A program made the position numbers and the translations under genes. From JBCBGF01 sp039193455 (GTDB lineage Bacteria > Pseudomonadota > Alphaproteobacteria > Rhodobacterales > Rhodobacteraceae), in the NCBI GenBank assembly GCA_039193455.1, contig JBCCWO010000003.1, positions 186,001 through 250,000 on the forward strand: 64,000 bases of DNA, written 5' to 3'. Position 1 is the stretch's first letter. Each line of letters starts with the position of its first letter. Below the pieces are notes generated by a model. It worked only from the letters and a program-made list of their open reading frames with translations. It ran no database searches and had not been told where the DNA came from. This document shows, in pieces, positions 9,621 through 18,469 of this stretch.

Positions 9621-10994
9621 GTGACCGTCCAGACCGCAATCGCTGAGTTATCCACAGTGTTAGGCGATGGGCTCAGCCTGTCCAAGGCCGATCTGGTCGC
9701 ACATGGCGCGTCCGAGGCGTATTTTGCCGCCACGCCGCCCGATGCCGTCGCCTATCCGCGCACGACCGATGAGGTCGCGGCCATCGTTCGGATCTGCGCG
9801 GCCCACGGCGCCCCTGTGATTCCCTGGGGCACCGGCACCTCGCTTGAGGGGCATGCGCTGGCGCTCTCGGGCGGTGTGACGGTGGATTTCAGCCGTATGA
9901 ACAAGGTCTTAAAAATCAATGCCGAGGACATGGATGTCGTCGTCCAGCCCGGCGTCACGCGCGAGGCGCTGAATGAAGAGTTGCGGGCGACGGGGTTGTT
10001 CTTTCCGATCGATCCCGGCGCCAACGCCGCGCTGGGCGGGATGGTAGCCACGCGGGCAAGCGGGACGACGGCGGTGCGCTATGGCACCATGCGCGACAAT
10101 GTGATGGGGCTTGAGGTTGTGCTGGCCGATTGCCGGGTGATCCGGACGGGGACCCGCGCGCGCAAGTCGTCGGCAGGCTACGATCTGACGGCGCTCTTTG
10201 TCGGGTCCGAGGGGACGCTGGGCTTGATGACCGAGCTTACGCTCAAGCTGCATGGCCAGCCCGAAGCGATCTCGGCCGCCGTCTGCGCCTTCGACAGCGT
10301 GATCGATGCCGTGAACACCGTGATCGCCACGATCCAGATGGGAATCGGGGTGGCGCGGATCGAACTGCTTGATGCGGCGACGGCGCAAAGCTTCAACGCC
10401 TATGCCGGGGCGACGTTTCCGGCGAAACCGCATCTGATGCTGGAGTTTCATGGCTCCGAGACGGCGGTGTCCGAGGACGCCCAGCGGTTTGGCGAGCTGG
10501 CCGAGGAGTATGGGGCAAGCGGGTTTCAACGCGCGGAACGGCCCGAGGACCGCAACCGCCTGTGGACCATGCGCCACCAGGCGACCTATGCGATCAAGGC
10601 GCTGCGGCCCGGGGCGGACATTTTGGTCACCGATATCTGCGTGCCAATCTCGGAGCTGGCGCAGGCCGTCGATGATACCGCGGCGGATATCGCGGCCTCG
10701 GCGCTGCAGGGGCCGATCCTGGGGCATGTGGGGGACGGAAACTTCCACGCACTCCTGCTAGTGGATCCGAAAGCGCCCGAGGAACTGGACGAGGCCAAGC
10801 GCATCTCGGACCGGATGGTCGAACGCTCTCTGCGGCTTGGTGGGACGGCCACGGGCGAACATGGCGTGGGGATCGGCAAGCTGGGCTTTATGGAGCGCGA
10901 GCATGGCGACGGGTGGGCGATCATGGGCGATGTAAAAAAGGCGCTGGACCCGCAGAACATCCTCAATCCGGGCAAGGTCGTGCGGGTGAACTGA
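9621..10994 (+). CDS. FAD-linked oxidoreductase, GlcD / D-lactate dehydrogenase type
   Basis: 457-residue flavoprotein oxidising a 2-hydroxyacid, probably D-lactate or glycolate. The PCMH-type FAD-binding half contains VIPWGTGTSLEG and the downstream GGMVATRASG. The C-terminal substrate cap has GHVGDGNFHALLL, GTATGEHGVGIGK and DPQNILNPGKV, all hallmarks of this family. The start is GTG with GGAGGAAATC directly upstream. It is a single-gene unit with no GlcE/GlcF neighbours, which favours the one-subunit D-lactate dehydrogenase over glycolate oxidase. The substrate is not provable from sequence. Confidence 0.88.
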   Translation: MTVQTAIAELSTVLGDGLSLSKADLVAHGASEAYFAATPPDAVAYPRTTDEVAAIVRICAAHGAPVIPWGTGTSLEGHALALSGGVTVDFSRMNKVLKINAEDMDVVVQPGVTREALNEELRATGLFFPIDPGANAALGGMVATRASGTTAVRYGTMRDNVMGLEVVLADCRVIRTGTRARKSSAGYDLTALFVGSEGTLGLMTELTLKLHGQPEAISAAVCAFDSVIDAVNTVIATIQMGIGVARIELLDAATAQSFNAYAGATFPAKPHLMLEFHGSETAVSEDAQRFGELAEEYGASGFQRAERPEDRNRLWTMRHQATYAIKALRPGADILVTDICVPISELAQAVDDTAADIAASALQGPILGHVGDGNFHALLLVDPKAPEELDEAKRISDRMVERSLRLGGTATGEHGVGIGKLGFMEREHGDGWAIMGDVKKALDPQNILNPGKVVRVN

Positions 10995-11033
10995 GCGGCT
11001 GCCGCGCCGCAGACCGCCCAAGGAGATCTAAAA

Positions 11034-11105
11034 ACCAAAGACCTGCATCTTTGGTCAAGAAATATCCCGGGGGTGAGGGCGCCAGCCCGAGGGGGCAGCG
11101 CCCCC
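11034..11105. repeat. Intergenic hairpin repeat, roseobacter type
   Basis: Two stem-loops lie back to back after the oxidoreductase. The first is ACCAAAGA-CCTGCA-TCTTTGGT (11034-11055), a perfect 8-bp stem. The second is GGGGGC ... GCCCCC (11091-11105). Between them lies AAGAAATATCCCGGGGGTGAGG, a sequence I recall as recurring between genes in Rhodobacteraceae. There is no T-run, so a rho-independent terminator is not clear. It may be a dispersed repeat or a transcript-end stabiliser. Confidence 0.5.
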
Positions 11106-11182
11106 TGCCCCGCCCGATCCGGGGGTGACGGCCTCGGCCCCCTGCGCTAAGACCTGCGGACTTGTCACAGCAGGGCGCAGGT

Positions 11183-12904
11183 ATGGCACGCATCCTCATC
11201 ACCTCGGCGATCCCGTATATCAACGGGATCAAGCATTTGGGCAATCTTGTGGGGTCTCAGCTTCCGGCTGATCTCTATGCCCGCTACATGCGCGCCCGCG
11301 GCCATGAGGTGCTGTTTCTCTGCGCGACGGACGAGCATGGGACGCCCGCCGAACTGGCCGCCGCCAAGGCGGGCAAGCCGGTGGCCGCGTACTGTGCCGA
11401 GATGTGGCAGGTGCAAAAGGACCTCTCCGACGGGTTCGGGCTGTCGTTTGACAAGTTCGGGCGCTCGTCGAGCCCGCAGAACCACGCGCTGACCCAGCAT
11501 TTTGCCGGGCGGCTGGCCGAGGCCGGGCTGATCGAAGAGGTCAGCGAACGGCAGGTCTATTCCAACGCCGACGGCCGGTTCCTGCCCGACCGCTATATCG
11601 AGGGGACCTGCCCCAATTGCGGGTATGAACGCGCGCGGGGGGATCAGTGTGAGAACTGCACCAAGCAGTTGGACCCCACCGATCTGATCAATCCGCGCTC
11701 GGCGATTTCGGGATCGACCGACCTTGAGGTGCGCGAGACAACGCATCTCTATCTCAAGCAGCGGTCCCTGCGCGGCGAATTGTCGGACTGGATCGACAGC
11801 AAGACCGACTGGCCGGTGCTCACCACCTCGATCGCCAAGAAATGGCTGAACGATGGCGACGGGTTGCAAGACCGCGGGATCACGCGGGATCTCGACTGGG
11901 GCGTGCCGGTCAAGAAAGGCACCGAGCCGTGGCCGGGGATGGAAGACAAGGTCTTTTACGTCTGGTTCGACGCACCGATTGAATACATCGCCTGCGCCAA
12001 GGAATGGACCGATGCGACGGGCCGCCCGGATGCGGACTGGGAACGCTGGTGGCGCACGGACAAGGGCGCCGAGGATGTGCGCTACGTTCAGTTCATGGGC
12101 AAGGACAACGTGCCCTTCCACACGCTCAGCTTCCCCGCGACCATCATCGGCTCGGGCGAGCCCTGGAAGCTTGTCGATTACATCAAGTCGTTCAACTACC
12201 TGAACTATGATGGCGGGCAGTTCTCGACCAGCCAGGGCCGTGGCGTGTTCATGGATCAGGCACTGGAGATCCTGCCCGCCGATTACTGGCGCTGGTGGCT
12301 GCTCAGCCATGCGCCGGAAAACTCCGACAGCGAGTTCACGTGGGAAAACTTCCAGGCCTCTGTGAACAAGGATCTGGCCGATGTGCTGGGCAACTTTGTG
12401 AGCCGGGTGACCAAGTTCTGCCGGTCAAAGTTTGGCGAAGCGGTGCCCGAGGGCGGCACCTTCGGGCCGCAGGAAGAGGCGCTGATCGCCGCGCTTGAGA
12501 CACGGGTGCGCCAGTACGAGGCGCATATGGAAGCGATTGAGGTACGCAAGGCAGCGGGGGAGCTTCGGGCGATCTGGGTTCTCGGCAACGAGTACCTGCA
12601 AGAGGCCGCGCCCTGGGCCGCGTTCAAGGAAGATCCCGATCGCGCCGCGGCGGTGGTGCGGCTGTCACTGAACCTGATCCGGATCTATGCGGTGCTGTCG
12701 GCCCCGTTCATCCCCGATGCTGCGGCGCGGATGCTGGCGGCGATGAACACGCTGGACACAGCGTGGCCGGAGGATGTGACCGCGGCGCTAGAGGCCCTGC
12801 CTGCGGGGCATGGGTTCACGGTGCCGGATGTGCTGTTTGCCAAGATCGCGGATGAAGAGCGTGAAGGCTGGGCCGAACGCTTCGCCGGTGGGCGGGCGGC
12901 CTAG
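11183..12904 (+). CDS. metG: Methionyl-tRNA synthetase
   Basis: 573-residue class I synthetase charging tRNA-Met. The ATG at 11183 (MARILITSAIPY) matches the usual start; an in-frame codon 21 bases upstream is less likely. The HIGH motif is KHLGN (17-21) and the KMSKS-type loop is QFSTSQ (about residue 345). A zinc knuckle CPNCG ... CENC lies near residues 140-160. There is no C-terminal tRNA-binding (Arc1p/EMAP-like) extension, giving the shorter form common in this family. Its stop overlaps the end of the convergent ligase gene. Confidence 0.96.
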   Translation: MARILITSAIPYINGIKHLGNLVGSQLPADLYARYMRARGHEVLFLCATDEHGTPAELAAAKAGKPVAAYCAEMWQVQKDLSDGFGLSFDKFGRSSSPQNHALTQHFAGRLAEAGLIEEVSERQVYSNADGRFLPDRYIEGTCPNCGYERARGDQCENCTKQLDPTDLINPRSAISGSTDLEVRETTHLYLKQRSLRGELSDWIDSKTDWPVLTTSIAKKWLNDGDGLQDRGITRDLDWGVPVKKGTEPWPGMEDKVFYVWFDAPIEYIACAKEWTDATGRPDADWERWWRTDKGAEDVRYVQFMGKDNVPFHTLSFPATIIGSGEPWKLVDYIKSFNYLNYDGGQFSTSQGRGVFMDQALEILPADYWRWWLLSHAPENSDSEFTWENFQASVNKDLADVLGNFVSRVTKFCRSKFGEAVPEGGTFGPQEEALIAALETRVRQYEAHMEAIEVRKAAGELRAIWVLGNEYLQEAAPWAAFKEDPDRAAAVVRLSLNLIRIYAVLSAPFIPDAAARMLAAMNTLDTAWPEDVTAALEALPAGHGFTVPDVLFAKIADEEREGWAERFAGGRAA

Positions 12905-14238
12905 CCGCGCTGCTGTTTGAACCGATCGGTGCTGAGCGCTTCGGTCGTCAGTTCGATCTTCTGCGGGATCTTGTAGGGCTCAAGCACCCCAGTGAGCCCC
13001 TGCCGCAGCGCCACGCGCACCTGCGCGGGCGTCGCGTCCGGATCGAGCATCCTAATCTTGGCACAGACCGTCGCGCCCAGCATCGGGTGCGGCTTGCCGA
13101 AGACAGCCACGTCCTCGACCCCGTCGAGGGCGCGGATGGCGTTTTCAACCTCCGCCGGGAAGACCTTTTGCCCGCCCACGTTGATGACATCGCTGTCGCG
13201 CCCCTGGAACTGGACAAGGTTGCCGCGCACCTCGACCTGATCCCCGGTCTTGTACCAACCGTCTTCGGTGAAGGGCGACGGGGCATTGAGGTAGCCCAGC
13301 ATCGCCGCCTTGGTTTTCACTTCGAGCAAGCCATCGCGAATGCGCCAGGTCTCCCCCTCGGGCCCAAGATCGATCCAGCGCGAGGCGTTGTTTTCCGACC
13401 GTGATTTCAGCGCGCCGATCTCGGACGTGCCGTATTTCTGGATCAGCCGCACCGTGTCGGGCAGCGCGGCCCCGATCCGTTCTAGCAGGCTTTGCGGCAT
13501 CATTTCCGCGCCATAAGTGACGATCCTGAGGCTAGACAGATCGTGCCGGGCCACTGCCCCGGTCAGCAGCATCATGTTCAGAAAGGACGGCGCCGTGGGC
13601 AGCACCTCGACCCTATGCGCCTCGATCAACTCGGCGACGGCGGCGGGGCTGCGGTCGGTCGTGCAGACGATGGTCGAGGCGTTCGACAGGCAATAGAGCA
13701 GCGTATCGATCCCAGCGATGTGATCGAAGAGCAGGAAGGCGAGCGTTCGCAGATCTTTACCGGGCGCGTGGAACTTGGTCAGCAGGCGATTGACGTCATG
13801 GAGCGCGCCTTTGGACGTGCCGGTGGTGCCGGATGAGAAGATTATCAGACCCGCGTGATCGTCGGCGCGCAAGCGGGCGTAAAGCTCGCACTCCGAGGCG
13901 CCGCCCAACGCCGTGATGGTGTCCTCTTCGACGACGAACGCGACCTGGGCCACGTCGGCGAATTCGTCGGCCTTTTCAAAGCTGGTCGGCGCGACCGGCG
14001 TCACGATGGCATGGCGGGCCCAGAGCGCGATCAACCAGGCCGCAGAGGCCAGCCCGAAATCCCCGCGCAACTGGACCGACGCGTGGCGCGGCACGCCTGC
14101 ATCGGCCAGCGCGGCATCGCAAGTGGCGATCCGGTCCAAAAGGTCGGCGTAGGTCGCGGAGGCATCGCCTTCGATAAAGGCAATCTTATCCCCCGCCGCC
14201 TTGAACCGTTCGATCAGGAAATCGACGGCATCGGGCAT
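12901..14238 (-). CDS. AMP-dependent acyl/aryl ligase, stand-alone adenylation enzyme
   Basis: 445-residue ANL-superfamily enzyme that activates a carboxylate with ATP, shorter than typical acyl-CoA synthetases. Seen: P-loop IIFSSGTTGTSKG (about 131-143), YGTSEIG, YKTGD, and GRDSDVINVGGQKVFPAEVE. The C-terminal catalytic lysine is probably in STDRFKQQR. Four genes run in the same direction here: acyltransferase, carrier protein, SDR, ligase. The ligase probably loads its substrate onto the adjacent carrier protein rather than onto CoA, but this is inferred from context. The substrate cannot be read from sequence. Confidence 0.88.
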   Translation of the reverse strand: MPDAVDFLIERFKAAGDKIAFIEGDASATYADLLDRIATCDAALADAGVPRHASVQLRGDFGLASAAWLIALWARHAIVTPVAPTSFEKADEFADVAQVAFVVEEDTITALGGASECELYARLRADDHAGLIIFSSGTTGTSKGALHDVNRLLTKFHAPGKDLRTLAFLLFDHIAGIDTLLYCLSNASTIVCTTDRSPAAVAELIEAHRVEVLPTAPSFLNMMLLTGAVARHDLSSLRIVTYGAEMMPQSLLERIGAALPDTVRLIQKYGTSEIGALKSRSENNASRWIDLGPEGETWRIRDGLLEVKTKAAMLGYLNAPSPFTEDGWYKTGDQVEVRGNLVQFQGRDSDVINVGGQKVFPAEVENAIRALDGVEDVAVFGKPHPMLGATVCAKIRMLDPDATPAQVRVALRQGLTGVLEPYKIPQKIELTTEALSTDRFKQQRG

Positions 14239-14241
14239 GGG

Positions 14242-14943
14242 TCACACCCCGCCGAGGTAAATCGTCTGGCCGGTGACGAAATCCGAACGTTCCGACAGGA
14301 AGAAATCGCAGACGTTCAGCACATCTTCCATTGTGCCATAGCGATTGATCGCCTGCCGCGCGATCAGCGCAGTCATCTTTTCTTCCGGCACGGCCCCGAC
14401 CAGATCGGTGGGCACGGGCGTCGGCCCGACGGCATTGACGGTGATCCCCATCTCGGCCACCTCGCGCGCTAGAACCTCGGTCAGCGACACGACCGCGGCC
14501 TTGGACGCGGCATAGACCGCCTCACCCTCCAGCTTCAGCGGCGTGGCGACGGTGGCAAAGTTCACGATGCGGCCGAACTTCTTGCGACCCATAAGCTTGG
14601 CGGCCTCTCGGCAGAACAGGAACGTACCGAAGACATTGGTCTGAAACACCCGCTCCATCGTGGCACCGGGGGTCAGCAGCGCGTGGTTCATCGAGGCGAT
14701 GCCCGCGTTGTTCAGCAGTGCGTCCAGCCCGCCATGCGTGCGCCGCACGGACTGCATCATCTTCACGACGGCGCGTTCGTCCGAGACGTCGAGCTCGAAA
14801 TGGCTGTAGTTCGGGTGGTCCAGATCACTGGCCCCGCGGGAACAGCCGACGACCGTCCAGCCGCGTTCCAGAAAGGTTTCGGCGAGGAACAGGCCGATGC
14901 CCTTGCGGGTACCGGTGATTGCGATGGTCTTGGCGTCGGTCAT
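14242..14943 (-). CDS. SDR-family oxidoreductase (FabG-like)
   Basis: 233-residue short-chain dehydrogenase/reductase. The NAD(P) site is TGTRKGIG and NNAG is present. The active site is YAASK; the catalytic Ser thirteen residues before the Tyr appears to be Thr (in ATVATP), an accepted but less common choice. It overlaps the start of the carrier-protein gene by 4 bases (ATGA) and ends 3 bases before the ligase ATG, so the genes are co-translated. It probably reduces a beta-keto or hydroxyl group on a carrier-bound substrate; that is an inference from neighbours. Confidence 0.9.
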   Translation of the reverse strand: MTDAKTIAITGTRKGIGLFLAETFLERGWTVVGCSRGASDLDHPNYSHFELDVSDERAVVKMMQSVRRTHGGLDALLNNAGIASMNHALLTPGATMERVFQTNVFGTFLFCREAAKLMGRKKFGRIVNFATVATPLKLEGEAVYAASKAAVVSLTEVLAREVAEMGITVNAVGPTPVPTDLVGAVPEEKMTALIARQAINRYGTMEDVLNVCDFFLSERSDFVTGQTIYLGGV

Positions 14944-15254
14944 GCGGCGGCGTCGCTTTCGCCCGAGATTTCCACGGCGTATTCGGCCAGCGCGCGGAGC
15001 GAGCGGTAGGGGCTGCGCTTGCGCGACATCGCCGCTTCGGAGGCCAGCACCATGTCTTCGCCGGTCTCGTCGGCGACATGCGCCTCGACCGCCATCACAA
15101 CATTCACCAGCCCGATCGAGTCCAACGTGCTGCCATCACCAAAGAGCACCGCATCCAGATCGTCCGAGATCTGTTTGTCGGCCTCGAGGCTCATGTTCAT
15201 TTCGGCCACTGCGTTTTTCACAGCGGTCAGGGCCTGTTCGAGTTCAATAGCCAT
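14940..15254 (-). CDS. Acyl carrier protein-like
   Basis: 104-residue acidic helical carrier protein. The phosphopantetheine site is the Ser of LDSIGLV (about residues 43-49), in the position of DSL in ACP. It is somewhat longer than FabD-pathway ACPs and has an Asp/Glu-rich N-terminus. It is followed by the SDR in a 4-base overlap. A dedicated carrier with its own ligase suggests tethered modification of an acyl or amino-acyl group. The main fatty-acid acpP is expected elsewhere with fabD/fabF. Confidence 0.85.
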   Translation of the reverse strand: MAIELEQALTAVKNAVAEMNMSLEADKQISDDLDAVLFGDGSTLDSIGLVNVVMAVEAHVADETGEDMVLASEAAMSRKRSPYRSLRALAEYAVEISGESDAAA

Positions 15255-15296
15255 CTTCGAAGTCTCTCTTGCGATCCGTATCGGTTTCTACAGCGC

Positions 15297-15887
15297 CTAA
15301 CCTGCGGCGGGCGGCTGATCAGTTTGTTTGGGCAAGACGCGCGGCGGTGGGGTAAAGACCGTGCGGTCCGACGGGATATCGGTCATTACCACGCAATTCG
15401 GCCCGATGGAGACATTGTCACCAATTTTAACGTTGCCGACGATCACGCAGCCCACTCCGAACGACACACCATTGCCGACAACCGGGCCCTCCTTATGCGT
15501 CCACTCCACTCCGGATCCCAGGGTGACGCCCTGGCGGAAGATGCAGTCATCGCCGATGCGCGCCCATTTGTGAATCACAATACCGTGCTGGTGCCCGATG
15601 AGTACCCGGCGGCCCAGTTGCACAGTGCGCTCAAGCTCGACCCCGTAGACGTTCCTACAAAACAGGTGGCCAAGCGTGTAAAGGATCGACAGTAGAACGC
15701 GAATAGGCCGTCGCTGGGTCAGCGCATAAACGCCTATACGGTGCACCCACAGGGCCTGTAGGCCGGCATATGTCCAATGGCGTTCATGGGTTCGGAAGTC
15801 TTCCTTGAGAACCTTCCAAAGGCCCTCTTCGCGCAGAAGATCCCCTTCCGTCCGCTGCCCCGCCGCAATGCCGCTAAAATCGGCCAT
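15297..15887 (-). CDS. Hexapeptide-repeat acyltransferase, serine acetyltransferase-like
   Basis: 196 residues from ATG 15887 (MADFSGIAAG). A helical N-terminal part with FRTHERHWTYAGLQALWVHR is followed by left-handed beta-helix repeats (IGDDCIFRQGVTLG, VGNGVSFGVGCVIVGNVKIGDN, IGPNCVV). This looks like CysE/serine acetyltransferase relatives often found with polysaccharide or carrier-protein genes. It lies 42 bases upstream of the carrier-protein gene and is probably the first gene of the four-gene unit. It may use an acyl group from the carrier; donor and acceptor are unknown. Confidence 0.85.
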   Translation of the reverse strand: MADFSGIAAGQRTEGDLLREEGLWKVLKEDFRTHERHWTYAGLQALWVHRIGVYALTQRRPIRVLLSILYTLGHLFCRNVYGVELERTVQLGRRVLIGHQHGIVIHKWARIGDDCIFRQGVTLGSGVEWTHKEGPVVGNGVSFGVGCVIVGNVKIGDNVSIGPNCVVMTDIPSDRTVFTPPPRVLPKQTDQPPAAG

Positions 15888-16540
15888 ACTGATACTGTTC
15901 AAACGCAACTCCGCAAATACAGATGCGGCCCCCTCCGGATTTGGATGTCTGCTCTTGCCCGAGGTCTTGACTATACGGACGCGCGCAAGTCCAGCAGGAA
16001 TTCGCCGATGCGGCAAGGGGCGTTGTCGCTTAGTGACAGGGACACCGGACGTTTTGTGATGCCTGCGCGGACGCGGCGGCCTGTCGTCCGCCCCCAAAAA
16101 ACCGGGCAGGCACGCGCGTCAGACGGGGGGCGTTGCGGCGCGCCCTTGGCACGGATCACAGCGGATGAAATCTGCGGGAGGCGCGGTGGCGTTCACAGGG
16201 CGTTGAAATGGCGCGACTAATGAGAGAGCGGGTCGCACGCACCGAGCGTCCGGCACGGGTGCGGTCCGTATCAGGTGAGCGTCCTGCGACGGTGATGACG
16301 GGCATCCGCCAGTGCCGCCCGCGCCCGGACACCGGACATGTGCATCAACCGGGCGATCGGTTCCGAGGCTGGGTTCGCCGCCACCGGATTTTTGCGACAA
16401 CCCGACCGGTTCGGCGCGCACTGTTTCCGTCCGGGGGCACGTCGCCGCCGCGCTAGTGCGAGGGGTGATTCACCCGCATTGGATGAGTCGACCTGTGGAT
16501 AATTCCGGGGACCGCTTCACAAGAAGCCGATAAGGTATTG
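15888..16540. other. Gene-poor GC-rich stretch
   Basis: No frame here has convincing protein character: the open frames on both strands are rich in Arg/Pro/Gly repeats typical of GC-rich non-coding DNA, and none has a good ribosome site. The left part should hold the promoter of the acyltransferase unit. No repeat or RNA gene was recognised. Confidence 0.5.
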
Positions 16541-16588
16541 ACCTAAATAAAAAATAGAAAGCGCCGGTGACGAACACGTCACCGGCGC
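16541..16588 (-). terminator. Rho-independent terminator of the H-NS-like gene
   Basis: A perfect 11-bp stem (GCGCCGGTGAC, 16561-16571, with GTCACCGGCGC, 16578-16588) has a 6-base loop. On the minus strand it is followed by a T-rich run (TTTCTATTTTTTATTT). It lies about 165 bases after the stop of the minus-strand H-NS-like gene. Confidence 0.8.
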
Positions 16589-16753
16589 CCCGGGCTAATC
16601 TTAAACAAGCGAACTCGTACCCCCATTACCCGAGGTAAACATATCTCGATTTCTGCACCAATTACCACCGGGTAAACGACATCCACAGGACATTTTCGGC
16701 AAATTTTTTGTCACATGCCGAATTACGGAGCAATTGGAACTTGGAAAACTCGG

Positions 16754-17080
16754 CTAAATGGCGAGATCTTCCGCTTTCGTTCCCGCAGTGATTGCATCGC
16801 GATACCAACCGGGCTGACGACCCTTGCCGGACCAGGTGATCTCGGGGTTTTCAGGGTGGCGATACTTGGGTGGAAGCTTCTTCGAGGCGGGCTTGCCACC
16901 AGACGCAGGCTTGAGCACTTCGTTCAGCGTGAGCCCGTATTTCTTGGCTGCAGCTTCTGCCGCAGCGCGCGCTTCCTTGAGGTTTTCGACAGATTTCTTC
17001 TGGATCGCCTTTTCGATTTCCTTGGACAAGCCGGTCAGTTCCTCAATACTCATCGTACTCAGGTCTACTTTCTTTTTCAT
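16754..17080 (-). CDS. H-NS family DNA-binding protein (HvrA type)
   Basis: 108-residue nucleoid-associated regulator. The N-terminal part is a coiled-coil oligomerisation helix (IEELTGLSKEIEKAIQKK, then an Ala/Lys/Glu-rich stretch). The C-terminal AT-hook-like domain is PPKYRHPENPEITWSGKGRQPGW, the typical H-NS/HvrA signature. In Rhodobacter capsulatus HvrA regulates photosynthesis and nitrogen genes; the role here is unknown. AAGGGGGA lies before the ATG. The gene sits in an AT-rich, gene-poor region, which fits either self-regulation or an acquired segment. Confidence 0.9.
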   Translation of the reverse strand: MKKKVDLSTMSIEELTGLSKEIEKAIQKKSVENLKEARAAAEAAAKKYGLTLNEVLKPASGGKPASKKLPPKYRHPENPEITWSGKGRQPGWYRDAITAGTKAEDLAI

Positions 17081-18203
17081 CTAGGATCCCCCTTTTCGTC
17101 GTTCGCGGCTAAGTGGTTACCGATGCGACTTTCTTGCATTGTTTCGCCCATACGCCTCATAAACGCAAAGGTCAAATCGAAACCCTGAGTGAACATAATA
17201 TACGTGCAATTAGGCGATGGCAAAAAAGACGGATACACCGGCATATCCGGAAACGAAAACATATGAATATGTCATGTATTTCAGATCGGCGAGTATCTAT
17301 TAGAGTGGCCGCTTTGGAACGCGCCTACTTTTGTGAATTGCCGCGCCTATTCGTTAATTTCGCTGTGGCGCAAACCGGGCATAGGACATCTATCCATTAC
17401 ACGCGCGTGAAACGCATTAAGCGGTTGGCCAAAACTTTGCGATAAAAATCCGGTTGGTCAGAGGCATGGGCTAGAGCACCGGGCCGTGCGCGGGGCACCG
17501 CCCGGTGCCTACTCGCCCACTCGTAAACGGTACCCGTCCACTCAGAACACAGAGCCCCCATACACGTGCTCCGCGACGGTGCCGTCGTCACAGACACCGT
17601 GGGCCCTATGTTGGCAGCCTCCTGACGAACCGCGACCATTTTGTGCCAACGCGGCTGCTGTTGGGTGGGGGTGAGACCGTGTGATTGTTTCGGTTTGCTC
17701 CACAATGCGTTCATTGCTCTGGCTAGTCTTCAGCAAAGCAGGGGATTGGGCGATTTGATTGTTCCCAGATCATGAACGCTGCCCGCGCGCCCTGCGGCAG
17801 GACACCGCACCGCCGCCATGCCACAATTCACCTGTTTCCGGGGGCGGAACGCTGTGTTGCGGAATCAGTTGGGCCCGCCTGCGCACAACCCCAGATTGGT
17901 CTTCGGCGGCCTTTGGGCCGCGCGATGATTCGGTGACGCGGAGTGCCCGCGCGGTGCCAAACCGCGATCCCGGCGCTCACCGATGCGCCAGCGCGAACAA
18001 TCGAGAAGAGGCGGTGCGGCGGGGCCAGACATCTGCCGCAAGCGCAGGCAGTGGCGGTGACCAAAGCCCAGCGGGCGGCGCATTCCCAAGCATTCACCGC
18101 CGAGCAAACCGCCCTACTGCAAGGGCACGACGCGGCATCACTCCTTGGCCGAGCATCCGAGTCATACCGGACCAACCCACTGATAGTTATAAAGAATTCC
18201 CTC
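17081..18203. other. Gene-poor region between H-NS-like gene and tRNA-Leu
   Basis: About 1.1 kb with no convincing gene. The first 350 bases are AT-rich with A/T tracts near 17200-17290, suitable for H-NS binding. A perfect 9-bp inverted repeat (GCACCGGGC, 17476-17484, and GCCCGGTGC, 17500-17508) has a 15-base loop and no T-run. The region lies just beyond the 3' end of tRNA-Leu, a common integration side, but no integrase or direct repeat was found. Confidence 0.5.
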
Positions 18204-18289
18204 TGGTACCCGCGGCCGGACTCGAACCGGCACGGCCTTTCGGCCTGGGGATTTTAAGTCCCCTGTGTCTACCATTCCACCACGCGGGC
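18204..18289 (-). tRNA. tRNA-Leu (anticodon UAA)
   Basis: 86-nt tRNA including encoded CCA. The acceptor stem GCCCGCG pairs with CGCGGGT. The anticodon stem GGGGA/TCCCC encloses loop CTTAAAA, giving anticodon TAA. A long variable arm (GGCCGAAAGGCC) shows class II structure as expected for Leu. The T-arm has GTTCGAGTC. All stems close with only a terminal G-T pair. Confidence 0.97.
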
Positions 18290-18469
18290 CCGGGGCGTGG
18301 CGGTGGCTCTGCGCCGTGTTCCGCCCGCCCCGCCCCGCCCTAGCAACTCTGCGCGCGGTTTCACAAGGGCGATCATTGGCGCCCTGGGCTCAGGCTTTGC
18401 TTGGCAAAGCGGGACACCCTTGCTGGAATACGGCCGTATGAGTGAAAACCGCTGCCGGGACTGCTGCCG

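Noticed and set aside
17476..17508. Hairpin as a terminator
   Set aside because: Strong stem but a 15-base loop and no T-run on either strand.
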